Shown one piece after another: positions 11,835 through 23,100 of a stretch of DNA of 64,000 nucleotides. Source of the stretch: Asterella californica (lineage: Eukaryota; Streptophyta; Marchantiopsida; Marchantiales; Aytoniaceae); contig JAYKYS010000012.1 in the NCBI GenBank assembly GCA_036924285.1, positions 15,438,001 to 15,502,000 on the forward strand, given 5' to 3'. A program made the position numbers and the translations under genes. Numbering within the stretch: the stretch's first letter is position 1; the number at the start of each line of letters is the position of its first letter. The notes beneath the pieces are model-generated. The model was given only the letters and a program-made list of their open reading frames with translations. It searched no databases and was not told the DNA's origin.

Positions 11835-12784
11835 CTAGTAACTGAAGTGACAACTCCAAATTTAGTAAGATCGAACATGCTATCTTAAGGGTGGCAGTTT
11901 TCAGTGTAAAATTAGTTAGGATACCATGTGGCAGCATAGGTAGCGTAGGAACAACAAGGTGGATGGCTAATTAGGAAGGGGAACTGCTTGCATGTGGGTT
12001 GGCAACCTCTTGTCAGCGCCTCTCTCTCCCTGGTGGTCGTCTCTCTTGTTTCTCATGGCAGCGACATAAGTAGGATCGAAGAGTAGGAAATAGAGTTCTG
12101 TAGACTGCACACACATATCGATTTCATGGTGCAGGCAGACTAGACACATTAGAGAGGAGACACATGATAGACAGTTCTTCGCACACTACACCCGTTGTTG
12201 GAAACATACGAATAGTCTGGGAATACACAGGAGGGGTCCGCATACTCGTACCAGTAGTGGTTCGAAGATGTAGATAGAGGTAGTGAACAGTTTAAGGAAC
12301 AGGGAACTGCATCCTCGTGCAGTCCTGTTGACTAGACTGGTGTGTCGAGGAGTAGGCGCAGGAAGTAGAGAGAGTGAGCTTCCCAATGCCATTGTGACTT
12401 CTTCTCGAGGAATGGATTATGGATTTGAGTGCAGAATCTTTGTTCATGTCTTCTGGGTGGTGGATTGTCTTGAATTCGCTCCCAATTGTGCATGGGAAGT
12501 GTCCTCCTTGAGTGGCGGTGACTGTCAGCAGTTGTGGAAGTGTAGCTTGGCTCGTTCAGTAGAGCACTTGGGATCTACGTACGAACGGTCTTATGGGTAA
12601 GGGATCCCAGAAGACAGAGTAATCAGAGCAGCGAAGTGAAGAAGAAAGAAGCCTTCTTCCCACAGCAGAAGACGACATCCTCAAGAAGAAGACGGTGCAA
12701 CTGTACACATGTTTGTTGTCTTCCTCCCCAAACTATTACAAGCAGGGATGGCTTGTTAGTTAGGATCCGGACTAGAAGCCTGTC

Positions 12785-12892
12785 GGAATTTCCTCTTTTC
12801 ATCTTGTTTTCCTCTTGTTTGGATTTTCTCTTCTTCCCCATCTTCTCTCATCTTCTCTCATCTTCCCCATCTTCTTACCTTCTTCTAGTGAG
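12785..12892 (+). promoter_or_regulatory. Conserved polypyrimidine tract in the LTR
   Basis: About 100 bp of almost pure C/T (repeated CTCTTTTC, CATCTTCTCT and TCTTCCCC words) ending in CTTCTTCTAG/TGAG. The same tract occurs in the 3' LTR (24960-25050), the second family copy (46147-46238) and the third (63246-63335). A pyrimidine run followed by AG resembles a splice acceptor, so it may process a spliced LTR transcript. That function is inference; the conservation is seen directly. Confidence 0.5.
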
Positions 12893-13458
12893 TTTCCGAA
12901 ACTTCTATTGAGCTTCCGTGAAGGTGAATGTCGTTGTAGTGCTGCAGGAAGACCAGTTCCGTAGGCAGAAGTCTGAGAAGGCTACAGGGGGCATACACCC
13001 TGTGATTGATCTAACCCGTTGGAATGTGAGTGTAAGAGTAAGGTGTAACAGCCGTGCTAGTCGACTTCTGCGAAGCATAACAGTCTTATGGAGGTGTGAG
13101 AAGACGAGCTGACTCCCCATAAGACGAGAATCGCTTCGGGAAGACGTTATCGAGAAGACCGGAAGAAGTAACATGGAAGCAGGAAGATCGTCTTCCCGAG
13201 CTTCTCTGTGAATAGTTGTGTGATATTTTAGTTAGTAGTTGTTTGTTTGGATCCAGAGTACCCTTTTGGCGTATTTGAAAGACGCGTGGTTTTGTGAGAA
13301 GACGTGATTTCAGGCAAAACCCGTGTGTTTGTGTGTTTGAACAGATCTTAGAACTTAGAGCAGCGTTACTTGTGCAAATCCTCTGTGGAACGATATCTTG
13401 TATACTAAATGGGCAAAAGGAGTAATCCTGCGTCACTACATATAGTGAGCACCATTTT

Positions 13459-13476
13459 TGGCACCGCTGCCGTGGA
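13459..13476 (+). other. Element 1 primer-binding site (tRNA-Asp type)
   Basis: TGGCACCGCTGCCGTGGA lies 18 nt after the LTR end. The less decayed family copies at 46807 and 63873 read TGGCGCCGCTGCCGGGGA and TGGCGCCGCTGCCGGAGA. This matches the complement of the 3' end of plant tRNA-Asp, the primer known for Athila-like elements. The copy in Element 1 has G-to-A and G-to-T changes. Confidence 0.85.
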
Positions 13477-13570
13477 TTTCATCTTAGTAACTTTTGTTCT
13501 AAGCTTCCTGGATCTGTGTGCCAGTAGTTAGTTTCATTTCGAACTAACTTCGATTGTAGTTGAATGTGTT

Positions 13571-15055
13571 GTGGGATTCTATCTTGCTAGAAGACAGGAA
13601 TCGCAACCAGAAGCCGAAGAGATACATCAGGGAGAGTTGGAAGAAGCCGCTTCCCTGCTTCCAAGAGCTTCTTGGAAGACTCGATCTTGGCAGATTGCAG
13701 TGAATGCAACAAGAAGCAGGAGAAGAAGACGTTCTGAACCTGTGATCAGTTGTTCAGTCATTCGGTCTCCCGGATCTAGTGGTAGAAGAAGAGAGACATC
13801 TGTTCTCAGTACTCTGGTGGATGCCTCTGACAGAGGAAGAAGCAGAAGACGCACGGGTAAAGATCCTGAGTGGGTACATTCACCCCAGCGAACCGCTTCT
13901 AGAGAGCAGCGGATATCCCTGAGACACCAAAGGAAAGAAGAAGAGCTCTGGAAGATCCGAGCAGTAGAGTTGGAAGAGCCTTCCATCTCGAGCATAATTT
14001 TTGGCGAGGACAGAAGCCAACCGGGTGATCACGTGTATAAAGTAGATTTTGGTACTGGTTACTCGGAAGACGTCTTCCCAAGTGTGGAAGAAGCTTCTCA
14101 AGGTGAAGGAAGATTGGAGGAGATTATTCCAGACGTCTCGGAAGATAGCAGTGACAGCAGCTCTGACTCAGAAGACGACCTTCGTGATTCAGACAGGCCT
14201 GGACCTTCGAGAAGACCATCTCCACCACCTGGTCCTGAGGGAGGAAGAAGTTGGCAGTCGTGTCAGCCGACAGTCGACATGGCTCCCCACATTCGGCAGA
14301 AGTACCATCCGTATGATGATGATGCTGACGCGGACGACTTCATCACGATGTTCGAGACCATCTCTAGATCCAATAAAGAAGACGCGGATGTCGACAGACT
14401 CCGTGTATTTCCTAGTTTGATCGTAGGGAAGGGAAGGAAGTGGATGAGTAAGATGTTGGATGATGGTGTAATAATGGCCGCTTGGGCTACTCTGAAGGCA
14501 GCTTTTCTGAAGAGGTTTAGAGGAGTGGGCTATGATCGGATGACCCTCATAGAGCTTCAGAGGCTCGAACGGAAGAAGAAAGAGACACTGTGGGATTACA
14601 CCGAGAGGTTTGAAGACCTCCTGGATCACATCCCTCAGAACCAAGGAAGACCCGGTTACTGTGCTCAGCAAGCCATGGACTGGTACTTGGGAGGATTGTC
14701 TCAAGATATGAAATTGTACTGCAGAAGAGGAAGAGGTGATGATTTAGTAGAAGTACAGAAGCATGCCGAGCAGTATGAAACTTTGAGAATCACTCGGAAT
14801 ATGACGAAAGACAGAGGGAAGACCTCGAAGAAGTCCAAGAAGTCGAAGAAGTCTTCTCGGAAGTCCAAGACCACTGAAACTGATAATAGTGATTCCGAAG
14901 CATCTTCTACTTCTGAAGAGTCTACGGTCGAAAGTTCAGAATCAGAATCTGGACCAGAGAAGAAGACACGGAAGAAGAAGAAGGAGAAGAGCACGAGCAA
15001 GGGAAGAAGTTGTGCAGAAGATGCCTCAAACTCAGATCATTCAGTCTGCACCTGA
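13571..15055 (+). pseudogene. gag: Element 1 gag (capsid part)
   Basis: A 494-codon open frame. It has no ATG near its 5' end: the open frame begins at a GTG and the first in-frame ATG is at 14279. The N-terminal ~230 residues are Ser/Arg/Glu-rich. From about residue 237 to 400 there is a plant retrotransposon gag domain (LIVGKGRKWMSKM, WATLKAAFLKRF, LIELQRLERKKKETLWDYTERFEDLL). It ends in Lys/Ser-rich low complexity, and a frameshift near 15020-15055 passes the reading into the zinc-knuckle frame. Gag assembles the cytoplasmic particle that packages element RNA. The missing ATG may mean a lost or non-AUG start, or a spliced leader. Confidence 0.85.
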
Positions 15056-15863
15056 TCCCCGTATCGATGAAGTTCTGAAGCAGTTTGCCGACCTAAAAGT
15101 TCATCTTCTGAACCAGAAGGACAAGCGGAAGCAACCTACGGCTTCCCGGCCAAACCTTTGGTGTAATCTTTGTGACTCTTCCGGGCATACCAGAGATCAA
15201 TGTACGCAGGACCAAGCTGTCAACTGGGCAGGATGGGAAGAAGACGATGAGGGATATCTACACGATCCTAGTGGGGAAACCTGCTATAGGATCGAGACGA
15301 TACAACCTTTCACTCCTACGCCTCCCGCCCAATATAATCGTTATGTACCTAGAGATAGAGCTAGCAATGTACAGACCAGGACACCCTGGCAACCTTCTTC
15401 ATCACAACGACCTCTCAACCCTCTTCCTGGAGCGTGCAATAATTGTGGAGAGATGGGACACTGGTGGTCCACCTGTCCTCATCCGAGAAGACAGATTGGA
15501 CAAGTGCCCTTGTGTGGGAACTGTAAGGAAGCCGGTCATTTCACACGGAATTGTCCTCAAACCTTACGACCACGACAAATGGTAAGATTTGCAGAGACCA
15601 CGCCTCCTGCAGAAGCCGCATCAGCTTCTAAACTCGAGTTAGCAGTGGTACAACATATCACGGTAGAAGAAGAAGATCCTGGGGGTTGTACGGATTGTCT
15701 CCATATCGAGGAAGACGAACCAGACCCCGGGAAGTGTGAAGGAAAGGAACCTCAGCTGCAGAAGACGACTGCAGCTCAGAAGACGAAGTCGTTTGAGGCA
15801 ACTTCTTCTTTCACTTTGGAGGATGGCACTGTTTGGAGCCCTAGCCCGGATTCAGACAGTTGA
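15020..15863 (+). pseudogene. gag: Element 1 nucleocapsid part with three zinc knuckles
   Basis: Continuation of gag in another frame. Three CCHC knuckles are visible at 15162-15203 (CNLCDSSGHTRDQC), 15435-15476 (CNNCGEMGHWWSTC) and 15513-15554 (CGNCKEAGHFTRNC). They would bind the element RNA. Three knuckles is more than the one or two common in plant Ty3/gypsy gag. The frame ends at TGA 15861-15863, and the same frame reopens at once into the protease region. Confidence 0.85.
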
Positions 15864-15878
15864 CCTCCGGAAGAAGTC

Positions 15879-16721
15879 TTGGATGAAGCTGTGTTCAAGG
15901 TAAGTACCAGAAGCAAAGGGAAGTCAGAATCTCGTCAGAAGGAGATCAAGAAGAAGAAGCAGCGAAAGGAGAGGTCATCTTCTCCTGAACGACCTTCTTC
16001 TCCTACTTACGACCGAGAAGATCCGAAGTACTTTGCTCCTGACATTAGACAAGAAGTTGAAGCGATCATGCAAGAAGAGCTGGAGAAGAGACGGAAGATA
16101 GTACAACAGCTTCCTACATCGACTACGGCAGCCCCTGTCTCACGGGAACAGCCCCCAGTCGAGGGAAGACACCATTCTGACCTTCCATCCAAGGAAGCAG
16201 CTACTACATCTTCTCTGTTGGAAACACCAGTCACCCTTCTGAAGAGATCCCCTTACGATTTCTTGCGAGACTTGTGGAATCAGAAGGCGGATGTAACCTT
16301 CCAACAGCTGTTGGAGGACAACGCTGGTTACAGGAAGTTGCTACAATCTGTGCTTCGAGGATCGAGGAAGAGGAGGACAGCTAAACTTCCCAAGAGCACC
16401 CTGATCCTAAGGATAGAGCATGAGGACTTAGGAGCCCCAGAACTTGATATGGAGATCCATGGCTGTCTTCTGAAGAAGGTACCCATTGATTCCGGCTCCG
16501 GAGTTAACATCATTACTGAAGAAACGACGCATGCCGTAGGCTTCACTGAGTTCCAGCCTACGCCGAGAATCCTCAGAATGGCGGACCAGATCAGAAGACG
16601 ACCTTTGGGGCAACTGAAAGATGTCTTGATGGTAATTGATGGAGTACCTTTTTACCTCACTTACATCATTTTGCGACCGGTAGCTAAGGTTGGATATCAA
16701 GTGTTGATAGGAAGACCATGA
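15879..16721 (+). pseudogene. pro: Element 1 aspartic protease region
   Basis: Same frame as the knuckle region. A Lys/Ser/Glu-rich linker leads to a pepsin-like protease with active-site IDSGSGVNII (catalytic Asp at 16488-16490) and a later LIGRP motif. The open frame ends at TGA 16719-16721, just where a conserved Trp follows GRP in related elements (GRP-W-LY), and the frame continues LYAANAN after it. It would cleave the Gag-Pol polyprotein inside the particle. Confidence 0.85.
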
Positions 16722-18010
16722 CTGTATGCTGCAAATGCAAATACCGATTGAAAAAGACATCGTTTGAGATTTCCCAATCCTACACCCAAGCCAGGTGAGA
16801 AGACTAAGGTCTCGCTTCCTTGGATCAAGATTGGACACCAAGGTGAAACACCTTCTATAACAGAGGGGTACACTTCAGAAGACTCAGCTGCGTCTTTTGA
16901 CAATGATGAACGGTATAAGGAATTTGTGGTGAATAATTTGTGTACTACAGAAGTAGCGGAGATAGCAGAGGATGTGATCTGTGGATACATTGAGTGCTAC
17001 GAGATTGCGGAAGAAGAGCTTCCAGAAGACGAGAATACCGTCATCCCTTCGGAAGATCCGACAGTCGGTCTTCCAAAAGACGAGAATACCGTCTTCCCTT
17101 CGGAAGATCCGACAGTTGGTCTTCCAGAAGACGAATCTGAACCGGAAGAAGCTCCCAAACCGGAGTACTTTGGTGCCAGTGAGTACAGTCACACTGAAGG
17201 AATGGTAAACCCGGATGATCTTCAAGAAATAGAGGTTGCTCTTGGGAAGAAGCTGAAGCTTTCCAAGGTAATCGAGGACCAACAGTTGGAGGACTTTCGA
17301 GAACTTCTGACGGAGTTCTAGGATGTCTTCGCATGGACCATAGAAGATATGAAGGGCATACCTCGAGAGTTGGGAGAGCATCGCATTGACTTGCTGGAGG
17401 GCGTTGTTCCTGCACGGCAGAGGCAGTATCGGCTCAATCCCAAGTACTCACTTCTGGTGAAGGACCAGATCGACCAATACTTGAAGGCAGGAGTCATCTT
17501 CCCAGTGCTCAGCAGTGAGTGGGTAGCTCCTATCGTCATCGTGCCGAAGAAGCAGACAGGGAAGATCCGAGTGTGTCAGGACTTCCGGAAGCTGAACTTG
17601 GCCACGAAGAAGGATCACCATCCTTTACCATTCACCGACTCTGTGTTAGACCAGGTAGCAGGACATGAGTTCTACAGCTTCCTGGATGGGTATTCTGGGT
17701 ACAACCAAGTTTCAATCAGAGAAGAAGACAAGTCGAAAACCAGTTTCACTACTGATTGGGCACGTACGCGTACAATCAAATGCCGTTTGGTTTATGCAAC
17801 GCACTCGTCACATTCCAGAGATTGATGATTACAATCTTCAAGGAGTATCTTCGTACCTTCATGGAGATATTCTTGGATGACTTTTGTGTTTTTGGATCAA
17901 GAGAAGACCACTTGATATTTTTAAGGAAGTGTTTTCTGAAGTGTAGAGAACATCGTTTGGCTCTTCATCCTGAGAAATGCTTCTTGGTATGTCAGAGGAA
18001 ATTTTGCTAG
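16722..18010 (+). pseudogene. pol: Element 1 reverse transcriptase
   Basis: Linker with a 51-bp tandem repeat (17021-17122), then reverse transcriptase from about 17322. Visible blocks are KQTGKIRVCQDFRKLN, SFLDGYSGYNQ (first catalytic Asp), MPFGLCNALVTFQRLM and FLDDFCVFG (catalytic DD near 17875-17880). Damage: TGA at 16749-16751 at an expected Trp, TAG at 17319-17321 at an expected Gln (EF-Q-DVFAW), a frameshift near 17757, and another between 17985 and 18010. The enzyme would copy the element RNA to DNA. Confidence 0.9.
17021..17122 (+). repeat. Two 51-bp tandem repeats in the protease-RT linker
   Basis: Units 17021-17071 and 17072-17122 encode LPEDENTVIPSEDPTVG and LPKDENTVFPSEDPTVG, and a third partial unit (LPEDE) follows. 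The length is a multiple of three, so the frame is kept. Each unit contains GAAGAC or AAAGAC and GGAAGA words. Confidence 0.9.
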
Positions 18011-18640
18011 GACATAGGATTTTTGGAAGAGGCATAGAAGTCGACTGTGCTAAGGTGGAGGTTATCATGAAGCTTCACCCACCTGCTAACCTGACTCAGT
18101 TGAGAAGCTTCTTGGGCAACGTAGGATACTACAGGAGGTTTATTGACAGGTACGTAGAGGTAGCAGGAAGACTCACTAAGTTGCTGAAGAAGGACGAACC
18201 ATACATTTGGTCTTCTGAGCAGCAGGAAGCATTCGAAGAAATGAAGAGGCTTCTGTCGGAATCCCTTTCCTAAGGCCACCTGATTGGGAAAGAGTCTTCC
18301 ACATTTATGTGGATGTTTCTACTTTTGCCATAGGGGTGGTGTTGAGTCAGAAGGATGAGAAGAAGAAGGATTATCCCATCTACTATGCGGGAAGACAACT
18401 CAGTGATGCAGAGAAGAAGTACTCGACAACTGAAAGGGAGTGCCTTGGCATGATTTACTCCTGTAGGAAGTTTAGACACTATCTTCTAGCCAACCCGTTT
18501 GTCTTCTATGTGGATCATTTTTCTTTGAAACATCTTATAAAGAAAGCAGATTTGTCTGGTAGGATAGCTAAGTGGATTCTCCTACTCCAGGAATTTACTT
18601 ACACAGTTGAGTATGGCATGGCATGTTAATGCTGACTACT
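17977..18640 (+). pseudogene. pol: Element 1 connection domain and RNase H
   Basis: Two frames. 17977-18273 carries the RT connection (LTQLRSFLGNVGYYRRFI, PYIWSSEQQEAFEEMKRLL). 18309-18629 carries RNase H (YVDVSTFAIGVVLSQ, YAGRQLSDAEKKYSTTERECLGMIY, FYVDHFSLKHLI). The frame then breaks at a 5-bp duplication GGCAT (18615-18619 and 18620-18624), just before the usual HVNADYLSRL end. RNase H degrades the RNA strand during reverse transcription. Confidence 0.88.
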
Positions 18641-18718
18641 TATCCAGACTAGAGACGGAACGACGAGAAGATGAAGTGGGAGTTCGAGTGAAATGAAGAC
18701 GAGTTCCCTGACGAGAAG

Positions 18719-20074
18719 TTGTTTTCAGTTTTTGCAGAGACACTTTCATCTGAGGGGGGGCATACCGCCTGCTTCCCAGAAGACGAGATTAGATCTTCTG
18801 ATCCAATCTCTGCGACTTTCACAGAAGAGTCGATCTTCAAGGACTTGAGGAAGTTCTTGGAAGACCAACAGTATCCCGAGGGATTGGATGCAGAGCAGAA
18901 GGCCGTCTTCTTACACAAGGCAGGACCTTATGCCATCTTCCAGGGTATCATGTTTCAGAAGGGGCATGACGAGAAGATAAGGCGATGTCTTGAGTCTTCA
19001 GAGATTAAACCAGTGATCACAGGTCTTCACTACGAAGATGTTGGGGGTCACTACGGGCTGAAAACCACAGTGAAGAAGATGTTAGACGTCGGATACTGGT
19101 TGCCGACCATGTACCGAGATACTTTTCATGAGATCAGGAAATGCGATGCGTGCCAGAGGGTGGAAAGACCAACAGCTACTACTAGGTGGCCCCTTACTCC
19201 CATTCTTCCGCTTGCTCCGTTCCAAAAGTGAGGAATCGACTTTGTGGGTCCTATCGCCCCGGTGGCGAGAAGAACACGAGCACGGTACATTTTAATAGCT
19301 ACCGACTATGCTACCAAGATGGTGGAAGGCGAGGCCACAAGGAAGAACGATGCCGCAGTAGTAGCCAGGTTCCTTTGGCACAACATCATCACTAGGTACG
19401 AATGTCCGCTGGAATTGGTATCGGATAGGGGTACTCATTTCTTAAATGAGACTATCTCCCTCCTGACCCAATACTTCAGGATGAAGCATCGGAAGACGAC
19501 GCCGTACAACCCGAAAGCGAATGGACTGACGGAGAAGTCGAACGGTCTTCTGTATAACATCCTGAATAAGGTAACAGTTAACCACGCGTATGATTGGGAC
19601 ACGAAATTGCCATCTGTGTTATGAGCTTTCAGGATTTCACCTAAAGTCACAACCCAGAAGACACATTCTACCTAACTTATGGCATGACATCTATTATGCC
19701 CATTGAGTTGGACGTCCTAACTTACCGATTAGCCGTATCCGAACGCATGGGAGAAGAAGAAAGCCAGGAGCAGCGTCTTCTGAATTTTGTAGAGTTTGAA
19801 GAAGACAGGAATACAGCTTTGGAGAAGACATATGAGGTACAAGCGCAACGTAAGATGAACTACGATAGCAAGCTGAGGAAGGTGACCGTTGTGGATGGGG
19901 ACTTGGTTCTTCTCTACGACAACCGACATCATCTTCCCCGGGAAACTTCATCTTCGCTGGATGGGTCCTTATCGCGTCTTGGAGGTCTTCGACAATAGCT
20001 CCTTGCAGTTGGAAGAGTTGGACGGTACATTGATGACCACTCGTGTTAATGGGTGGCGTGTCAAGAAGTACTAG
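18719..20074 (+). pseudogene. pol: Element 1 integrase
   Basis: N-terminal zinc-binding HHCC (HYEDVGGHYG ... CDACQ), then catalytic Asp in GIDFVGP, Asp in VSDRGTHF and Glu in NPKANGLTEKSN. The C-terminal GPYRVLEVFDNSSLQLEELDG tail ends WRVKKY at the stop 20072-20074. TGA at 19229-19231 and at 19622-19624 both sit at conserved Trp positions (PFQK-W-GIDF, SVL-W-AFR). Frameshifts lie near 19630-19680 and 19925. No chromodomain follows. Integrase joins element DNA to the chromosome. Confidence 0.9.
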
Positions 20075-20100
20075 ACGTAAGCAGAAGTGCTGAAACGCTG

Positions 20101-20122
20101 ATGTTTGCGGGGACGCAAACAT
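20101..20122 (+). other. Stem-loop beside the polypurine tract
   Basis: ATGTTTGCG (20101-20109) and CGCAAACAT (20114-20122) form a perfect 9-bp stem with a GGGA loop. It lies two bases upstream of the purine-rich tract GAGGGTGGGCGTA (20125-20137) that should prime plus-strand DNA. Confidence 0.7.
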
Positions 20123-20123
20123 G

Positions 20124-20137
20124 TGAGGGTGGGCGTA
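20124..20137 (+). other. Element 1 polypurine tract
   Basis: Purine-rich TGAGGGTGGGCGTA immediately before the 3' LTR start TGTGGTGCCC. Position and composition fit the plus-strand primer; it is interrupted by C and T. Confidence 0.65.
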
Positions 20138-23100
20138 TGTGGTGCCCACAAATTACAGGATTCACGAAATTTTGAAATTTTTAAGAATAATAACTTGTTT
20201 GTATAACTGAAAAAGTGTTGTTACTTAAGGTTACGTCTTCCTTAACAGGAAGATAATCTTAAGGGTTGTTTGTAATAATAAGTTGACTTCTTCGGAAGAC
20301 GACCATCTTTGGAAGAGCATCTTCATGGTGATGTCTTCGGAAGACGGAAGACGGCGGAAGACACGCATCTTCCGGAAGACGACGAATCGCGGAGGCCTAA
20401 CCACAGATTTTTCAGTAAAGGAGTAGTTGTACCTACTGGGTCGCACCGAACAGGTAGGTAGGTTAAGTAAGTCACCTAGGGTCGAAACTCCTAAACTGCG
20501 GGAAAGATACAAGAAGCGCATTAGCAGATTTTCAGCTTCCCGCAGCAGGAGCGCTCTTGGTGGAGAAGATCGATTTCAGAGTGATCGATTTGAGTGAGGA
20601 AATCAGCGAGTGAAATCGAGGGAGGTTAGGATCGATTTGAAGCTAGAAGAAGAGCAAAGTCGAATTGCTGAAGCGCAGAAGAGTGTCGAGTGAAGAGCGT
20701 TTCCTGTGAGACTCCCGGAAGCTGACATTGGAAGCAGCTGAGTGAAATCGGAGGTGGGTGGCTCAATCGATTGAGGTGTAGCCAGACGCTGACAGCAGAA
20801 GTAGCCTTGTGGGGTCGCATTGGAGCTGGGACCAGAACCAGAAGCGCGAGAAAGATCGAAGACAGCTCGGGAAGTCGACAGAAGATTGTAGAAGTTCTTC
20901 CCATGTTCTTTCTCCTTCCCACTGCTTCTCGCCTTTGTTTGGTATCCCCCGCGCTTCCCCGGTTGGTTGCAGGCAGCCTGATCAATTATTACCCCATCCC
21001 CATTTTTCCTATTGTGACATTGGGTGCGGAAGCGCTGCCCAATTTCTGTCAGGCATCTTCCTACTTCTTCCTGAGTTCAATTCGAGCTTCCCTACACATC
21101 GTCCTCAAATTGGCGATCCCAGCTATCAATTTCCCTACCCTACTACCTCTCTACTCCCGGAACCTTGAACAGAAGACGATTCGGAAGATTGGACCATCTT
21201 CGGAAGACGCTTCTGAAACTTGACTGTCTTCGGAAGACTGACTTCGGAAGTCGATCGTAACCAATTCATATCAAGAGTGGATTGGTGTTGCTTTTGTGTT
21301 AAAGAGAGGCTTGGTACGAATCCTGAGTGGTGTGGTGAGTTCTTTTGTTATTTCGAGAAGTTGGAAGTCAGGAACTAGGCCTTTGCCTCCCGGCCTTCCA
21401 AGCTTCTCAACTCCACATCTTCATAGAGAGACTAGAAGACTGAAAGGCTGACAAAATGAGCGAGAAGACGTGAGGGTCCATTTCGGATCTCTTCTGACCA
21501 ACCCATAGCAGCCGTTTCTTCTTCTTCCCAAACTTATGAGAGAGTCGTGAGAAGACTTGCTGGCAAAATCTGGAGAGAAGGATCGAGGGTCCTGTCTTCC
21601 CACCGAGCAGCAAGCTTCTCCTGAGTGCGTATGAGAGGTGAGAAGTCAGAAGAACAGAGTGCAAATGTCTTGTCTGTTGTGAGGATAGATTGCGCGTAGG
21701 AAGAAGAAGACAAGTGAGACCAGTGAAGGGAAGCCTGACTTCGGGAGGTCTTCCGAGAAAGATTGAATCGGAAACTGACCCGGGTGTCTTCCCAGAGGCC
21801 ACTGTCACCGAAGGAGCCCGCAACCATCTTCCGAACCTATTATGCACTTTATGTTTCGTGAATCTTGTATCTTCTGATAGGAAGTATGATGTAATGCAAG
21901 GTGGGTTGTCTTCTTGGTAATCCATGCGAGGCCTTGCTTAGATAGGATTGTTTAGATATAGCTCGGAAGACGAGAGCTATTTAGGAAGTACTGTTAGAAT
22001 CCCGGAAGACGGAGTAGCTGTCTTCTGGAAAACTAGTTTCGCCTTCTGAGAAGTAGAAGCTAGACTATGGGCACTTGGGAAGGACTGAGCCTTCAGCTCA
22101 TAGTAGGTGCGTGTTGCTTAGTGCAACAGATCTTCCAGTATGTCGATGCATCCTCGAGGGTTGGTGTTACCAGTAGCGGAGTTGGCCGAAGCCACGCCCT
22201 TCCTCAAGGAGTTGGATCTCGATTTCTTCATATGGGATTGGAACCTCGCAGACCAGGGACTTCTGGAGGAGGTGTGGGCAGCGTTACCACCTCGCAACCG
22301 TGTACTTGCGAAGGCCAGAATAGCTCGAGGAAGACCATCTTCCTGGACTGAAGATTGGTGGCGCAAGGCTTTCCACAGGCCAGAATCCGAGGACCGAGGG
22401 TATTGATTTGAGAAGAAGATCCAACCTAGGATCGTGAGTACGTGGCACGTGCCTGGGAGCACCACTTGTCTTTTCGTGGAAGACAGGCAGGGTCGGAATG
22501 GGTGGAAGATCGAATCTTATCGGGAGCCGAAGAAGCGACTTCTGGCGAAGCTATTTCTGCATCTCTTTCCCAAGGGGAAAGCGCAGAAGACGAGGTACCT
22601 TGGAGATCAGGACGTGGAGTTCCTGGAAGTAGTGTGGGATGAAGGAGTGAAGGGACTGGGGCGCATACATCCACAACTATGTACAGGCGGAGCTAGCGTA
22701 CTTGGGTACCCCGGCGGGAGGACACTTGACATCTTTCTTCTGCTACTTGTACGTAGCCATGGGGGATCTTAGGGGAGATCAGTTGGCAGAATATGACCCA
22801 ACAGGGCAACAGGAAGTGAAGGAGGAGACCTCGGAAGACGATGACCGAGCAGCAGCCGCAACGCCCCCTCCCACTCTGATGCCACAGCTGAGGCCCAGTT
22901 CTCACCTGAAGACGCTTTTGGTGCGGGAAGACGAGTCTAGTGGGTCGGAAGACGCCACGCCACCGAGGAAGAAGGGTCCTAGAAGTGTACCTAGGAAGCC
23001 CATCTCCCTCATTCATTAAGGATCGGAGTCGGACTCGGAGGAAGAGCCGCTGAGCACCCGATCGGAGCAGAAGACCACTTCTGCAACACCTGAGAGTCTT

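Larger units (their letters stand above)
5896..13440 (+). repeat. 5' LTR of Element 1 (interrupted)
   Basis: Begins TGTGGTGCCC and ends CACTACA, giving imperfect terminal inverted repeats TGTGGTG/CACTACA. Length is 7545 bp including the 1643-bp solo LTR and its 4-bp duplication, so about 5.9 kb originally. Counting by eye over the first ~275 bp I see about 13 differences from the 3' LTR, mostly transitions, so the insertion is not recent. It contains the LTR-borne coding region (7887-11834) and a ~100-bp pyrimidine-rich tract (12785-12892). GAAGAC/GTCTTC hexamers are very dense. Confidence 0.93.

Noticed and set aside
17041..17415. Minus-strand open frames with repeated units
   Set aside because: They are shadows of the 51-bp repeats in the plus-strand pol linker.
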